Below the pieces are notes generated by a model that ran no database searches, was not told the DNA's origin, and saw only the letters and a list, made by a program, of their open reading frames with translations. The translations under genes were made by a program, and so were the position numbers. DNA of 38,956 nucleotides, from assembly GCA_013151365.1 (NCBI GenBank), contig JAADIK010000021.1, positions 1 to 38,956 of the forward strand. Reading direction: 5' to 3'. The DNA is from Deltaproteobacteria bacterium (GTDB taxonomy: Bacteria; Desulfobacterota; Desulfobulbia; Desulfobulbales; Desulfobulbaceae). Of the stretch, positions 1-9,691 are shown piece by piece (the first letter of the stretch is position 1; each line of letters starts with the position of its first letter).

Positions 1-2
1 TG

Positions 3-458
3 TATTCATCAATCGAAGAGGTGTACAGCCAAGCGGTTCTGGGCGTGCTTCGCTTCCCCTTCGTGGCCCAGCCGTTTCTGGAGGAGTGCCGCGATGTCCG
101 GGTCGTAATGCTGGGGGACACCGTGGACGCGTACCAGCGGCACAATCCGCACAACTTCCGCCATAATCTTCATTGCGGCGGCACCGGGTCGCCCTGGGAC
201 TTGAGCGTGGAGCAGGCCGAATTCTGCCATGAGGTCATGGCGCGGGCCGATTTTCCATATGCCCACATCGACTTGCTGATATCGCCCTCAGGCGATTTCC
301 GGCTCACGGAAATAAACCTGCGCGGCGGACTGCGCGGCGCCCGGCTTTGCCAGGATGATTATGATCGGGAGGTTGAGAAGATTCATGCCCGGCTCGTTGC
401 CGGCCGGTTGCAACATAGCGTTGCCGCACGAATAGAACAGAGAAAGGACCCCGGCTGA
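3..458 (+). CDS. ATP-grasp/RimK-like domain protein, C-terminal part (5' end outside window)
   Basis: Frame is open from nt 3 with no upstream stop; contains ...ADFPYAHIDLLISPSGDFRLTEINLRGGLRGAR..., resembling the ATP-grasp C-terminal metal-binding 'EINxRGG' region. Confidence 0.55.
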   Translation, partial: YSSIEEVYSQAVLGVLRFPFVAQPFLEECRDVRVVMLGDTVDAYQRHNPHNFRHNLHCGGTGSPWDLSVEQAEFCHEVMARADFPYAHIDLLISPSGDFRLTEINLRGGLRGARLCQDDYDREVEKIHARLVAGRLQHSVAARIEQRKDPG

Positions 459-493
459 TCGGTGATCAACACGATGGTTGTGGGTCCGGCTGG

Positions 494-527
494 AAAAAAA
501 GAGGAAGGTTGCCATGCAACCTTCCTC
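494..527 (-). terminator. Rho-independent terminator downstream of dsrC (minus strand)
   Basis: Perfect 12-bp stem GAGGAAGGTTGC/GCAACCTTCCTC with a 3-nt loop, followed on the minus strand by TTTTTTT. Confidence 0.85.
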
Positions 528-555
528 GTAAACTTCAAGATGTCCTTGCTACTGA

Positions 556-879
556 TTAGACGCAACCAGTCGGTTTGGGCAGGCCGGCCATCTTACATGC
601 TCCCTTGCCAGGTCCGCTGGGGAACAGCTCGTAGATACGTTTCAGGGGGAAACCTGTGGTCTTGGAAAGGATACGTACCATCGGGGCAATGCCGTTCTTT
701 TTGTAGTACTCCTGGAGGGCATCGATGACTTTCTGGTGCTCATCGGTCAACTCACTGATTCCTTCAGTGCTTTTGACGTAATCGACCCAGCCTTCATCCC
801 ACTCGTCCATACCATTGGCGAGAAATCCGTCTTCATCAACATTATAGGATTTACCGTTGTGTTCGATAACTGCTGCCAT
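556..879 (-). CDS. dsrC: DsrC/TusE family sulfur carrier protein
   Basis: 107 aa; C-terminus GACKMAGLPKPTGCV carries the two conserved DsrC cysteines, with the last one penultimate. Confidence 0.93.
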   Translation of the reverse strand: MAAVIEHNGKSYNVDEDGFLANGMDEWDEGWVDYVKSTEGISELTDEHQKVIDALQEYYKKNGIAPMVRILSKTTGFPLKRIYELFPSGPGKGACKMAGLPKPTGCV

Positions 880-994
880 GTTTTCCTCCTTGGTGCAAAG
901 TCATAATTGATTTGATTTTTCCCCTATAAACAGAGTGTGAAATATTTACTATAGCACAACTCCTTTGTCAAGTATACGGCCTGTTTTTTTTAAA

Positions 995-1014
995 ATGAAT
1001 GGTCAATCATTCAT
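995..1014. promoter_or_regulatory. Perfect inverted repeat ATGAATG-N6-CATTCAT, candidate repressor operator
   Basis: 7-bp perfect arms in the divergent dsrC/ppiD intergenic region. Confidence 0.4.
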
Positions 1015-1145
1015 GTTCCCGGTAAGCCTTGCATTTTTCACTGGCAAGTTAGCCCGATTTTAGGGTATTGATAGCCATCATTTTTAATTTTCGTACCACT
1101 GGTACGTATTTGCCTTTTGTTTATTATTTAAGGAGCAGACAGATT

Positions 1146-3035
1146 ATGCTGACTATGTTACGGAAACAGGCCCAGTCCACGGTGATCCAGATCATGGTGC
1201 TGGCCATTATAATTGTCTTCGTCTTTTGGGGAGTCGGCACCAATTTCATGAACAAGCGCAACTCTGTTGCCGTGGTGAATGGAGAGGACATCCCGGTCCG
1301 GGATTTTCAGAGCAGCTATGACCGGGCACTGGAGAATTATCGTCAGCAATTCGGCGGTTCAATTCCCCGGGACATCCTCAAAAAAATGGACTTGAAACGC
1401 CAGGTCCTGGGCCAGCTCATCAGGGGGGAGCTGCTGCGGCAGGGCGGCCGTGCTATGGGGATTCCCGTCAGCAAGCTGGCCATCCAGCTGAAAATCAAGA
1501 ATATGCCTGTTTTTCAGCAAAACGGCCGGTTTGACATGAAACGCTACAAGGCCGTGCTGGCTCAGAACCGAATGACCCCGGCCTCGTTTGAAGAGGGCCT
1601 GCGTCACGACCTGCTGATCCAGCGGGTCAGCGACAGTATTCGCAGCTTCGCCCTGGTCGACGACAGCGAGGTACAAAGCCGGATCGATTATGCCAACGAG
1701 GAAGTGAAGCTGGCCTATGTCGTTATGAAGGGGGAGGATTTTCAGGACAAGGTTGAAGTGAAAGACAAGGATCTCGCGGCCTGGTACGAACGGCACAAGG
1801 AAGCTTATCTCCCCGAACCGCAGATCCGGCTCAAGTATCTCTACTTTGATTTTGACCGGTATATGAACAACATCAAGCTCGCCGACGGTGCGGTCAAAGC
1901 GCGGTACGAGGCGGAGAAGGCAAAATTCATAGTACCGGAGCAGCGTCATGCCCTCCATATCTTTTTCAAGGTCTCCCGGACGGCCGGCAACCAGGTGCGC
2001 GAGGCCGAGAAGAAGAAAGCGGAAGCGGTCTTGAAACTGGTCCGGGGCGGGATGGATTTTGCCGCGGCGGCCAGGAAATACTCCGAGGGACCGACCGCCG
2101 CCACCGGCGGCGACCTCGGCTTTTTCAGCCGCGGCCGGATGGTCAAGTCTTTTGACGATGTGGTTTTCAGCCTGAAGCCCGGCGAAATAAGCGGGGTTGT
2201 CGAGTCACCATTCGGCTATCATATCATCAAGCTGGTGGCGGTGCGGCCGGCATTCATCCGTTCCTTTGACCAGGTCAAGGGCGAAATAGCGGCCGCCATG
2301 AAGCGGCAGCAGGCGAAAGCGCAGGCGTTTAAACGCGCCTCCGCCGCCTATGAAGACATTATTCGTTCCGGCAGTCTCAAAAAGTACAGTCAGAGTAACA
2401 AGAGCGAGAAAGTCATCGAAACGGGTTATTTTACCCGCAGTGCGCCGCCGAAAACAATTGTCGCCGACCCGAAGTTTCTGCAGACGGCCTTTCGCCTGAA
2501 AAAGGGAGAACTCAGCTCCCTGGTCGAGACCGGCAAGGGCTATGCCATCCTGTTCGTCGATGATATCCGGGAGCCGGTGGTGCCCGCCCTGAAGACTGTC
2601 CGCGACCGGGTGGAGGCGGATTACCGGAAGGAAAAGGGGGTTGAGCTGGCCCGGCAGGCGGCCCGGTCCCTCTTGAAGGCGGCCCGCGAGAAGAAAGGAC
2701 TTGCCGCTGTCGTGAGCAAAACCGCCCGGCTGCAGGAGTCGGGTTATCTGAAACGTTCCGCCGCCGGAAACGGCATCCCGTCCCAGGTGGTTGTTCAGGC
2801 CTTTTCCCTGTCGTTGAAAAATCCTCTGCCCAAGGAACCGGTGGCCGTCGGCAGTGAATTTTATGTCTTTCAACTGAAAGAGAGACGGGAGGGGGCGGCG
2901 AAAATCAACGAAGCCCAACGTCGGCAGTTGAAAGCCCGGCTTCTGGCCTCGACCCAGAGCCGTCTGCTCATGGATTGGCTTGCGTATATGCAGAGCAAAT
3001 CCAAAATCTGGACCAATTCGCAGATCCTGCAGTAG
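1146..3035 (+). CDS. ppiD: SurA N-terminal/PpiD-like membrane-anchored peptidyl-prolyl isomerase
   Basis: N-terminal TM segment (MLTMLRKQAQSTVIQIMVLAIIIVFVFWG), SurA_N-like region, parvulin rotamase motif (ALHIFFKV...ARKYSEGPTAATGGDLGFFSRGRMVKSFDDVVFSLKPGEISGVVESPFGYHIIKL). The ORF track starts upstream at 1068; ATG 1146 is the better start. Confidence 0.85.
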   Translation: MLTMLRKQAQSTVIQIMVLAIIIVFVFWGVGTNFMNKRNSVAVVNGEDIPVRDFQSSYDRALENYRQQFGGSIPRDILKKMDLKRQVLGQLIRGELLRQGGRAMGIPVSKLAIQLKIKNMPVFQQNGRFDMKRYKAVLAQNRMTPASFEEGLRHDLLIQRVSDSIRSFALVDDSEVQSRIDYANEEVKLAYVVMKGEDFQDKVEVKDKDLAAWYERHKEAYLPEPQIRLKYLYFDFDRYMNNIKLADGAVKARYEAEKAKFIVPEQRHALHIFFKVSRTAGNQVREAEKKKAEAVLKLVRGGMDFAAAARKYSEGPTAATGGDLGFFSRGRMVKSFDDVVFSLKPGEISGVVESPFGYHIIKLVAVRPAFIRSFDQVKGEIAAAMKRQQAKAQAFKRASAAYEDIIRSGSLKKYSQSNKSEKVIETGYFTRSAPPKTIVADPKFLQTAFRLKKGELSSLVETGKGYAILFVDDIREPVVPALKTVRDRVEADYRKEKGVELARQAARSLLKAAREKKGLAAVVSKTARLQESGYLKRSAAGNGIPSQVVVQAFSLSLKNPLPKEPVAVGSEFYVFQLKERREGAAKINEAQRRQLKARLLASTQSRLLMDWLAYMQSKSKIWTNSQILQ

Positions 3036-3054
3036 CGTCTTCAATCAACCGGCG

Positions 3055-3092
3055 GCCGGCCCTGCTTCCTGTCCTGCGCGAACAGGGCCGGC
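3055..3092. other. GC-rich hairpin in the ppiD-SNF2 intergenic region
   Basis: GCCGGCCCTG ... CAGGGCCGGC, 10-bp perfect stem, no T-run. Confidence 0.4.
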
Positions 3093-3277
3093 GCCTCTGC
3101 CGGCTAAGGCCGTGAGCGGCGGGCGTATCGCCGTCCTGCGGCCGGTAGCCGGCCTCCGGTTTCCCGCTCCGGCCTTCATCCCGGCTCCCTGACTGTTACT
3201 TTTTTGTTAAATAAAAAGGCGATCCGTGGTAATGTGTGACGATTGGTTTTTTTGGCTATTACTATCCCGGATGATTC

Positions 3278-6200
3278 ATGATCTCAGAAGAACAAGACCA
3301 CCAGAACGACATTGCCGCCTATGATACCCTTGCGCCCTTTGAACGTCATCTCCTGCAACTGATCTCCGTTATCTACGAACCGGTTTCGGTTTCTTTTCTG
3401 TTCAATTGCCTGGCCCGGCCCGATGCCCCTTTCCCGGACGAGCCCCGGCCGTCCAAAGATGAATTCCGGCTGATTATCTCCCGTCTGCACGCTGCCGGTC
3501 TGTTGAACGAGGGGAATCGCTGTCCTGCAACCCTGGCGGAACGGCTGACCAGGGAGGCGGTGAAAAACGGTCTGTTCGGCGAGCTGGCCGAGTTTGTCGA
3601 GCGGGAGGCCTCGGTTTCCTATATGTACGGCAAGCTGTCGACCCGCTGCTGGCGGGCCATGCGGCAGTTTCGTATCGGTGTCTACAGCGGCAATTTTGAT
3701 AAAATCGACCAGGCCCTTGCCTTCATTAACGAGCAGTGTACGGAACTGGCGGGCAAGGAGCCGCCGGCGGTTATCGTCGCTGCCAAGGACTTTGACGCCA
3801 AGTGGTTCGGCGGTCTGCCGCGCTCCATGCAGTTTTTTCTCCTGAATCAAATCTGTCATTACAGTGCTGAACATCTGCAACATTACGGGCCGGTGCTTGA
3901 ATATCTTGAAAAAGAATCGGCCATGGACCATGACCCTGACGAACTGGTGCCGTTCCATCGTCTGCTGGCAACGTATCTTCTCCTGCAGGGCCGTTTTGCC
4001 GATCTGCAGGGATTATTGCAGAAACACGGCGCTTCTTTCGAGGGGGCGGGTTTTCAGGGCACGCTTGCTTTTCTCCTCGGTGATACCGGCCGGGCCATTA
4101 CCCTGTATGAGCAGGATCTGAAGCTGCAACAGGAATATTCCGGCCGGCAGGACAATTTTTTCTTCGGCCTGCCGGGCCTGTTTTTCCTGCTGGCCCTGCT
4201 TGACCGGAACCAGGATGGAGACCGGGCCGCCATCCGCCGCCATATTGCGACCGTGATGGATTTATTCCGGGGCTGTCCCGAGGAGACCTCGTTTCGTTTT
4301 ATCGATGCGGTCGTCCGCTCGGCCGGCAGCGACATGCCAGACATGATGGTGCTCACCGAACAACTGAAAGCCGAAAATCGTTTTCCGACCACGCTGTTTG
4401 CCGTATTGTCACTGTACTGGATCGGGGTCGAGATCCCGGATGATTTTCAGGCGTCGCTCGTTACCCTCTATCAGGATGGGCTGGCCAATGATTTCCTGTG
4501 GCCGGCCATGGAGGCGGCCCGGCTGCTGGGCGAACTGGGGGACGGGAATGCAAAATACGGCGAGGCGGCGGAGGGGTTGCGCCGTGATCTTGGCTGCCGG
4601 ACCATCGTCAATATCATCGAACCGCAGGGTTCGTGGAAACACAGTCTGCAGGAGCTGATCAGTATTACCAGCCGGGTCCGCGAATCGGAACAGACCACCA
4701 GGCTTGTCTGGCTGGTTGATTACCGGGACGGTGTTCTGCAGATTACCCCGAAGGAGCAGATGAAGAAGGCCGACGGCGGCTGGAGTAAGGGCCGGTCCAT
4801 TGCCCTGAGCCGCCTGGCGGCCCCCGGGGAGCTGGATTTCCTGACCGCGCAGGATCGCCGCATCTGCTCCGCCCTGTGGCTGAACAGCGAGGTGTCGACG
4901 AAGATCAGCGGTTATTGCTTTGACCTGGATGTCGCCTTGCCGGCCATGGTCGGCCACCCCCTTATCTTTCTCGAAAAATCGGTTTATACCCCGGTTGAGT
5001 TGCTTGCCGGCGAGCCCGAGCTGCTGGTGGAGCAGCAGGGCAGCTTTCTTTTTATTCGTTTTACCCAGGATATCGGCGAGGGCAAGGTCGCCGTCTGGCA
5101 GGAAACCCCGACCCGTTTCCGGATTATTCTCGTTGATGACAATCATCGCCGGGTTGCGGGAATTACGGGGCGCGACGGTCTGCGGGTCCCCATGAGCGCC
5201 AGCCGGCAGGTCCTGGATGCCATCGGCAACATCGCCTCGTTTATGACCGTGCATTCATCCATCGGCATTGATTTGAAGAGCCAGCGGGCCGAGGTCGTCG
5301 AGGCCGATTCGACCATCCATGTCCACCTGATCCCCTATGGCACCGGTTTTCGCCTGGAGATGTTTGTCCAGCCTTTTTCCCGGGTCGGGCCGTATTTAAA
5401 GCCGGGCGTGGGCGTGGCCAATCTCATGGCCGAGGTCAACGGTCGTCGGCAGAAAACGCGGCGTAACCTCAAGCTGGAGGAAGAAAAGGCCAGGGAAGTC
5501 GAGGAAAGCTGCCCCATTCTTGATCTGGCCATTGACATGGAGGAGGAAAACGACCGGGAATGGCACCTGATCGACCCGGAAGAATGCCTCCAGATCCTGC
5601 TGGAGCTTGATGAAATCCGTGACCGGGTTATCCTGGAATGGCCGGAAGGAGAAAAGCTGGCCGTCTATCGCCAGGCCGGGGTCAACCAGCTGAACCTGAA
5701 CATCCGTACCAGCCAGCAGGATTGGTTCGCCCTGAGCGGCAGGCTGGAGATCGACCAGGACGAGGTCATCGAACTCAAAACGCTCCTTGAAAAGGTGCGG
5801 GCGGCGCACAGTCGTTTCATTCCCATGGGCGACGGCCAGTTTCTGGCCCTGACCCAGGAGTTTCGCAAACGCCTTGATGAACTGATCCTGGTAGCCGACA
5901 ACGAGGCGGCTGACAGCGGCGACGAACTGTTTGTTCATCCCCTGGCCGCCCTGGCGCTTGACGGTTTGACCACCAAGGCGAAGACCACGGTCGACGAGGG
6001 CTGGCGGCGACAACTGCGGTCCATCAAGGAAAGCCAGGAAATGGTGCCGGAGGTGCCCTCGACCCTGCAGGCGGAACTGCGGGACTATCAGATCGATGGC
6101 TTTGTCTGGATGACCAGACTGGCGCATCTCGGGATCGGCGCCTGCCTGGCCGACGACATGGGACTGGGCAAGACCTTGCAGACCCTGGCGGTTATCCTCC

Positions 6201-7444
6201 ACCTGACTCATAAGGGGCCTTCCCTGGTGGTGGCGCCGACTTCGGTCTGCATGAACTGGGAACACGAGATCAACCGTTTCGCGCCGACACTCAGAATTCA
6301 TTCCCTGAGCGGCGTTGACCGGCGGAATATGGTCAAGGGCCTGGGCAAATTTGATATCCTGATTACCAGCTACACCCTGTTGCAGCAGGAGGTCGAATTG
6401 CTGGAGGCGGTCCCCTGGCAGATCGTCGTTCTGGACGAGGGACAGTCGATCAAAAATTCCGCGACCAAGCGTTCCAAGGCGGCCATGAGGCTCAAGGGAA
6501 AATTTTGCCTGATTACCACCGGCACGCCGATTGAAAACCATCTCGGGGAACTCTGGAACCTGTTCCGGTTTATCAATCCCGGCCTGCTCGGATCGTATAA
6601 ACAGTTTAACGCCCGCTTCGGTATTCCCATCGAAAAGCATCATGACCGGGACGCCCGTATGAGGCTGAAGAAGATCATCCGGCCCTTTATGCTGCGCCGG
6701 ATCAAGTCCCAGGTGCTCGACGAGTTGCCGCCGCGCACCGAGGTGACCCTGCGGGTGGAGATGAGTCAGGAAGAGATTCATTTTTACGAGGCCATCAGGC
6801 GTCAGGCCCTGGAAAATATCGAAGGCAGCTCGGAGAAGTCCGGGCGCCACCTGCAGATATTGGCCGAGATCATGCGCTTGCGCCGGGCCTGCTGCAATCC
6901 CCGGCTGATCATGCCGGAAACCAAGATTCCCTCGAAAAAACTGGAAGTTTTCGCCGAACTCGTGGATGAACTGCTCGGCGGCCGCCATAAGGCCCTGGTT
7001 TTCAGCCAGTTTACCGGCCACCTGGCCCTGATCCGTGAATACCTTGACAACAAGGGGATTGTCTACAAATATCTTGACGGGACCACGCCGACCAGGGAGC
7101 GGCAGCAACAGGTCGAATCCTTTCAGGACGGCGAGGGCGATCTCTTCCTGATCAGTCTCAAGGCCGGCGGGCTGGGGCTGAACCTGACCGCTGCCGACTA
7201 TGTGATTCATATGGATCCCTGGTGGAATCCGGCGGTGGAGGACCAGGCCGCGGACCGGGCTCACCGGATCGGCCAGAAACGGCCGGTCACCGTGTACCGG
7301 CTGGTTACGGCCAATACCATTGAAGACAAAATCGTCCGCCTGCATCAGGAAAAACGGGACCTTGCCAATTCGCTGCTTGAGGGGGCCGATGTCAGCGCCC
7401 GGATCAGCGCCGCCGAATTGCTGGAGTTGATAAGAGAGAGCTAA
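3278..7444 (+). CDS. SNF2-family DEAD/DEAH box helicase with long N-terminal region
   Basis: 1388 aa; Walker A LADDMGLGKTLQTL, motif II VLDEGQSIKN, TTGTPIENHLGELW, helicase C motifs VFSQFTGHL, SLKAGGLGLNLTAADYVIHMDPWWNPAVEDQAADRAHRIGQ. Confidence 0.93.
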   Translation: MISEEQDHQNDIAAYDTLAPFERHLLQLISVIYEPVSVSFLFNCLARPDAPFPDEPRPSKDEFRLIISRLHAAGLLNEGNRCPATLAERLTREAVKNGLFGELAEFVEREASVSYMYGKLSTRCWRAMRQFRIGVYSGNFDKIDQALAFINEQCTELAGKEPPAVIVAAKDFDAKWFGGLPRSMQFFLLNQICHYSAEHLQHYGPVLEYLEKESAMDHDPDELVPFHRLLATYLLLQGRFADLQGLLQKHGASFEGAGFQGTLAFLLGDTGRAITLYEQDLKLQQEYSGRQDNFFFGLPGLFFLLALLDRNQDGDRAAIRRHIATVMDLFRGCPEETSFRFIDAVVRSAGSDMPDMMVLTEQLKAENRFPTTLFAVLSLYWIGVEIPDDFQASLVTLYQDGLANDFLWPAMEAARLLGELGDGNAKYGEAAEGLRRDLGCRTIVNIIEPQGSWKHSLQELISITSRVRESEQTTRLVWLVDYRDGVLQITPKEQMKKADGGWSKGRSIALSRLAAPGELDFLTAQDRRICSALWLNSEVSTKISGYCFDLDVALPAMVGHPLIFLEKSVYTPVELLAGEPELLVEQQGSFLFIRFTQDIGEGKVAVWQETPTRFRIILVDDNHRRVAGITGRDGLRVPMSASRQVLDAIGNIASFMTVHSSIGIDLKSQRAEVVEADSTIHVHLIPYGTGFRLEMFVQPFSRVGPYLKPGVGVANLMAEVNGRRQKTRRNLKLEEEKAREVEESCPILDLAIDMEEENDREWHLIDPEECLQILLELDEIRDRVILEWPEGEKLAVYRQAGVNQLNLNIRTSQQDWFALSGRLEIDQDEVIELKTLLEKVRAAHSRFIPMGDGQFLALTQEFRKRLDELILVADNEAADSGDELFVHPLAALALDGLTTKAKTTVDEGWRRQLRSIKESQEMVPEVPSTLQAELRDYQIDGFVWMTRLAHLGIGACLADDMGLGKTLQTLAVILHLTHKGPSLVVAPTSVCMNWEHEINRFAPTLRIHSLSGVDRRNMVKGLGKFDILITSYTLLQQEVELLEAVPWQIVVLDEGQSIKNSATKRSKAAMRLKGKFCLITTGTPIENHLGELWNLFRFINPGLLGSYKQFNARFGIPIEKHHDRDARMRLKKIIRPFMLRRIKSQVLDELPPRTEVTLRVEMSQEEIHFYEAIRRQALENIEGSSEKSGRHLQILAEIMRLRRACCNPRLIMPETKIPSKKLEVFAELVDELLGGRHKALVFSQFTGHLALIREYLDNKGIVYKYLDGTTPTRERQQQVESFQDGEGDLFLISLKAGGLGLNLTAADYVIHMDPWWNPAVEDQAADRAHRIGQKRPVTVYRLVTANTIEDKIVRLHQEKRDLANSLLEGADVSARISAAELLELIRES

Positions 7445-7494
7445 TGCTGGCGATGCCCACAACCCAAATCAACTTCCAGCGTATCTGTTTCCAG

Positions 7495-7643
7495 GCTGTT
7501 AGGTTATAGGCTGTAGGCTGTTAGACTGTAGGCTGTTAGGGTAGGGCTAATAGCCTTCAGCCTAAGCAACCTGCTGGTTTTACATAAATAAAACATGATC
7601 AATTTTCTTGTTTTTTTATGACGGAAATTCAGGAGTAAGGCAC
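7495..7643 (-). repeat. Repeat family C, left copy (inverted relative to 15635..15787)
   Basis: Reverse complement GTGCCTTACTCCTGAATTTCCGTCATAAAAAAACAAGAAAATTGATCATGTTTTATTTATGTAAAACCAGCAGG... aligns almost base-for-base with 15635 onward. Confidence 0.85.
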
Positions 7644-7647
7644 GAAG

Positions 7648-8964
7648 ATGATTATTCGGACAGTACATGTTGATACCGAGGCGGGGCAGGAACTGGTCAG
7701 AAAACTGCGCGACAGGTTCAGTTTTGCGGATAACGACTGCCGGAACGCGGTGACGGAGATCCTGGACCGGGTGCGGCGGGAAGGTGACGCGGCCGTTGCC
7801 GCCTATGGCGCCCGGTTCGATGCGCCCGGGATGACGGTTGAAAAGCTGCGGGTCACGGAAGATGAATTCGTCCGGGCCGAGGCCGGGGCGGACGACGACT
7901 TCCGCCGGACCCTGAGTTTCGCGGCCGGGCGGATTCGCGCCTTCCATGAGCGGGAGATGGAGGATTCCTGGCTCTTGACCCGTGACGACGGTACCGTGAC
8001 CGGGCGGCTGGTGCGGCCCGTGGATTCGGCCGGACTCTATGTCCCCGGAGGGCAGGGCGGTTCAACCCCCCTGGTCTCCTCGGTCCTGATGAACGGGATT
8101 CCCGCCGCCATTGCCGGGGTCGGCCGCCGGGTCATGGCGACCCCGCCCGACCGGGAAGGTAATATCAGCCCGGCCCTGCTGCTGGCGGCCCGGGAGGTCG
8201 GGATTACCGAGGTCTACAAGGCCGGATCGGCTTGGGCCATCGGGGCCTTCGCCTTCGGCACGCAGTCGATTCCGGCGGTCGATGTCATTGTCGGCCCGGG
8301 CAATCAGTTCGTCACCGAGGCCAAGCGGCAGGTCATGGGCCGGGTGCGCATCGACATGATCGCCGGGCCCAGCGAGGTCCTTATCGTGGCCGATGAGGAG
8401 GCCGATCCGGCCTTTGTCGCCGCCGACATGCTGGCCCAGGCCGAGCACGATCCCCAGGCCCTGGCCCTGCTGGTCACCACGAGCGAGGCCCTGGCGGCGC
8501 AGGTCGTGGTCGAGCTGGAGAACCAGGTCGCGCAGCTCGACCGCCGGGACATTGCCCGGACCTCCCTGGAGAAGAGAGGGGCGGTCCTTGTTGTTGCCGA
8601 CGTCGGGCAGGCGATCGAGCTGGCCAACGAGATCGCCATCGAGCATCTGGAGCTGCAGGTTCGGGAACCCTGGCAATGGCTGGCCCGCGTTCGTCATGCC
8701 GGCGCCGTTTTTCTCGGTCCCTATACACCGGAGGCGGCCGGTGATTACGTGGCCGGCCCCAACCATGTACTGCCGACCATGGGTACGGCCCGCATCTCAT
8801 CGGCCCTGGGCGTGGAAACCTTTCTCAAGAAAAGCTCGATCATCTCCTATTCGCGCCAGGCCCTAATAAATGATGCGGAGCATATTCAGCGCCTGGCCGC
8901 CCTCGAGGGGTTGACCGCTCATGGCCGGTCGGTCGCCGTCCGGGTCGAGAAGAGCCGGGGGTGA
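7648..8964 (+). CDS. hisD: Histidinol dehydrogenase
   Basis: 438 aa; GLYVPGG, AGVGRRVMATPP, VDVIVGPGNQFVTEAKRQVMGRVRIDMIAGPSEVLI, AEHDPQA. Confidence 0.96.
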   Translation: MIIRTVHVDTEAGQELVRKLRDRFSFADNDCRNAVTEILDRVRREGDAAVAAYGARFDAPGMTVEKLRVTEDEFVRAEAGADDDFRRTLSFAAGRIRAFHEREMEDSWLLTRDDGTVTGRLVRPVDSAGLYVPGGQGGSTPLVSSVLMNGIPAAIAGVGRRVMATPPDREGNISPALLLAAREVGITEVYKAGSAWAIGAFAFGTQSIPAVDVIVGPGNQFVTEAKRQVMGRVRIDMIAGPSEVLIVADEEADPAFVAADMLAQAEHDPQALALLVTTSEALAAQVVVELENQVAQLDRRDIARTSLEKRGAVLVVADVGQAIELANEIAIEHLELQVREPWQWLARVRHAGAVFLGPYTPEAAGDYVAGPNHVLPTMGTARISSALGVETFLKKSSIISYSRQALINDAEHIQRLAALEGLTAHGRSVAVRVEKSRG

Positions 8965-8970
8965 GCTGCT

Positions 8971-9645
8971 GTGGAGCGGGAAAATTCGGCAGCGGCAGAG
9001 CTTCTCGACCGGGGGTTGGAGCAGCTCGGCATCGGGCTTGACGACCACGCCCGCCGCCGCCTGTTACTTTACTGCGAAGAGCTGCGGAAGTGGAACCGGA
9101 AAATCAATCTCATTGCCCGGAATACATCGCTGCCGGATATTATTGAAAAGCACTTCCTTGATTCCCTGACCCTGTTGCCGGTGCTTGGCGAGGTGGCCCC
9201 CGGCTCCGGCCCGCTTCTCGATGTCGGCAGCGGCGCCGGTTTCCCCGGCCTGGTGGTTAAAATCGCCGGTCCTGCCCGGCGGGTCCTGCTGCTGGAGCCG
9301 CGTCAGCGGCGCAGTGTCTTTCTCCGCCACATCATCCGCACCCTGTCCCTGGAAGGAATCGAGGTCTCGACCGCCCGGGTCGAAGACGACGATACCCGGC
9401 ATGGTTGCGAGTATTTTTCAGTCATAACCGGCCGCGCGGTTGCCGATGTGGCCGGGTTCCTGGAAATGGTCGCTCCCCGTGTCGGCCCGGCAACCATTGT
9501 CGCCTGCATGCAGGGGCCGACCGGAAAACAGGGCTGGCGGCAGGGCTCACTGGCCGGCGGCCTGCGTTGTCTCGGCTGGCGTGAGATCGTTCTGCCCTTT
9601 TCCGGGTCCCGGCGGTTTATCCTGCTTTTTCAAGCAATCCACTGA
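8971..9645 (+). CDS. rsmG: 16S rRNA (guanine(527)-N(7))-methyltransferase
   Basis: 224 aa, GTG start; KWNRKINLIARNT, HFLDSLTLLPVL, LLDVGSGAGFPGLVVKI, ITGRAVADVAGFLEM. Confidence 0.9.
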   Translation: MERENSAAAELLDRGLEQLGIGLDDHARRRLLLYCEELRKWNRKINLIARNTSLPDIIEKHFLDSLTLLPVLGEVAPGSGPLLDVGSGAGFPGLVVKIAGPARRVLLLEPRQRRSVFLRHIIRTLSLEGIEVSTARVEDDDTRHGCEYFSVITGRAVADVAGFLEMVAPRVGPATIVACMQGPTGKQGWRQGSLAGGLRCLGWREIVLPFSGSRRFILLFQAIH

Positions 9646-9691
9646 CATACCATATCCCGTAAGGGGCACCGGCAAGAAGAGCGGGGCAACT

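Noticed and set aside
5396-7462. 688-aa minus-strand ORF opposite the SNF2 helicase
   Set aside because: Shadow ORF in GC-rich DNA; translation is low-complexity with no recognisable domain while the plus strand has clear helicase motifs.
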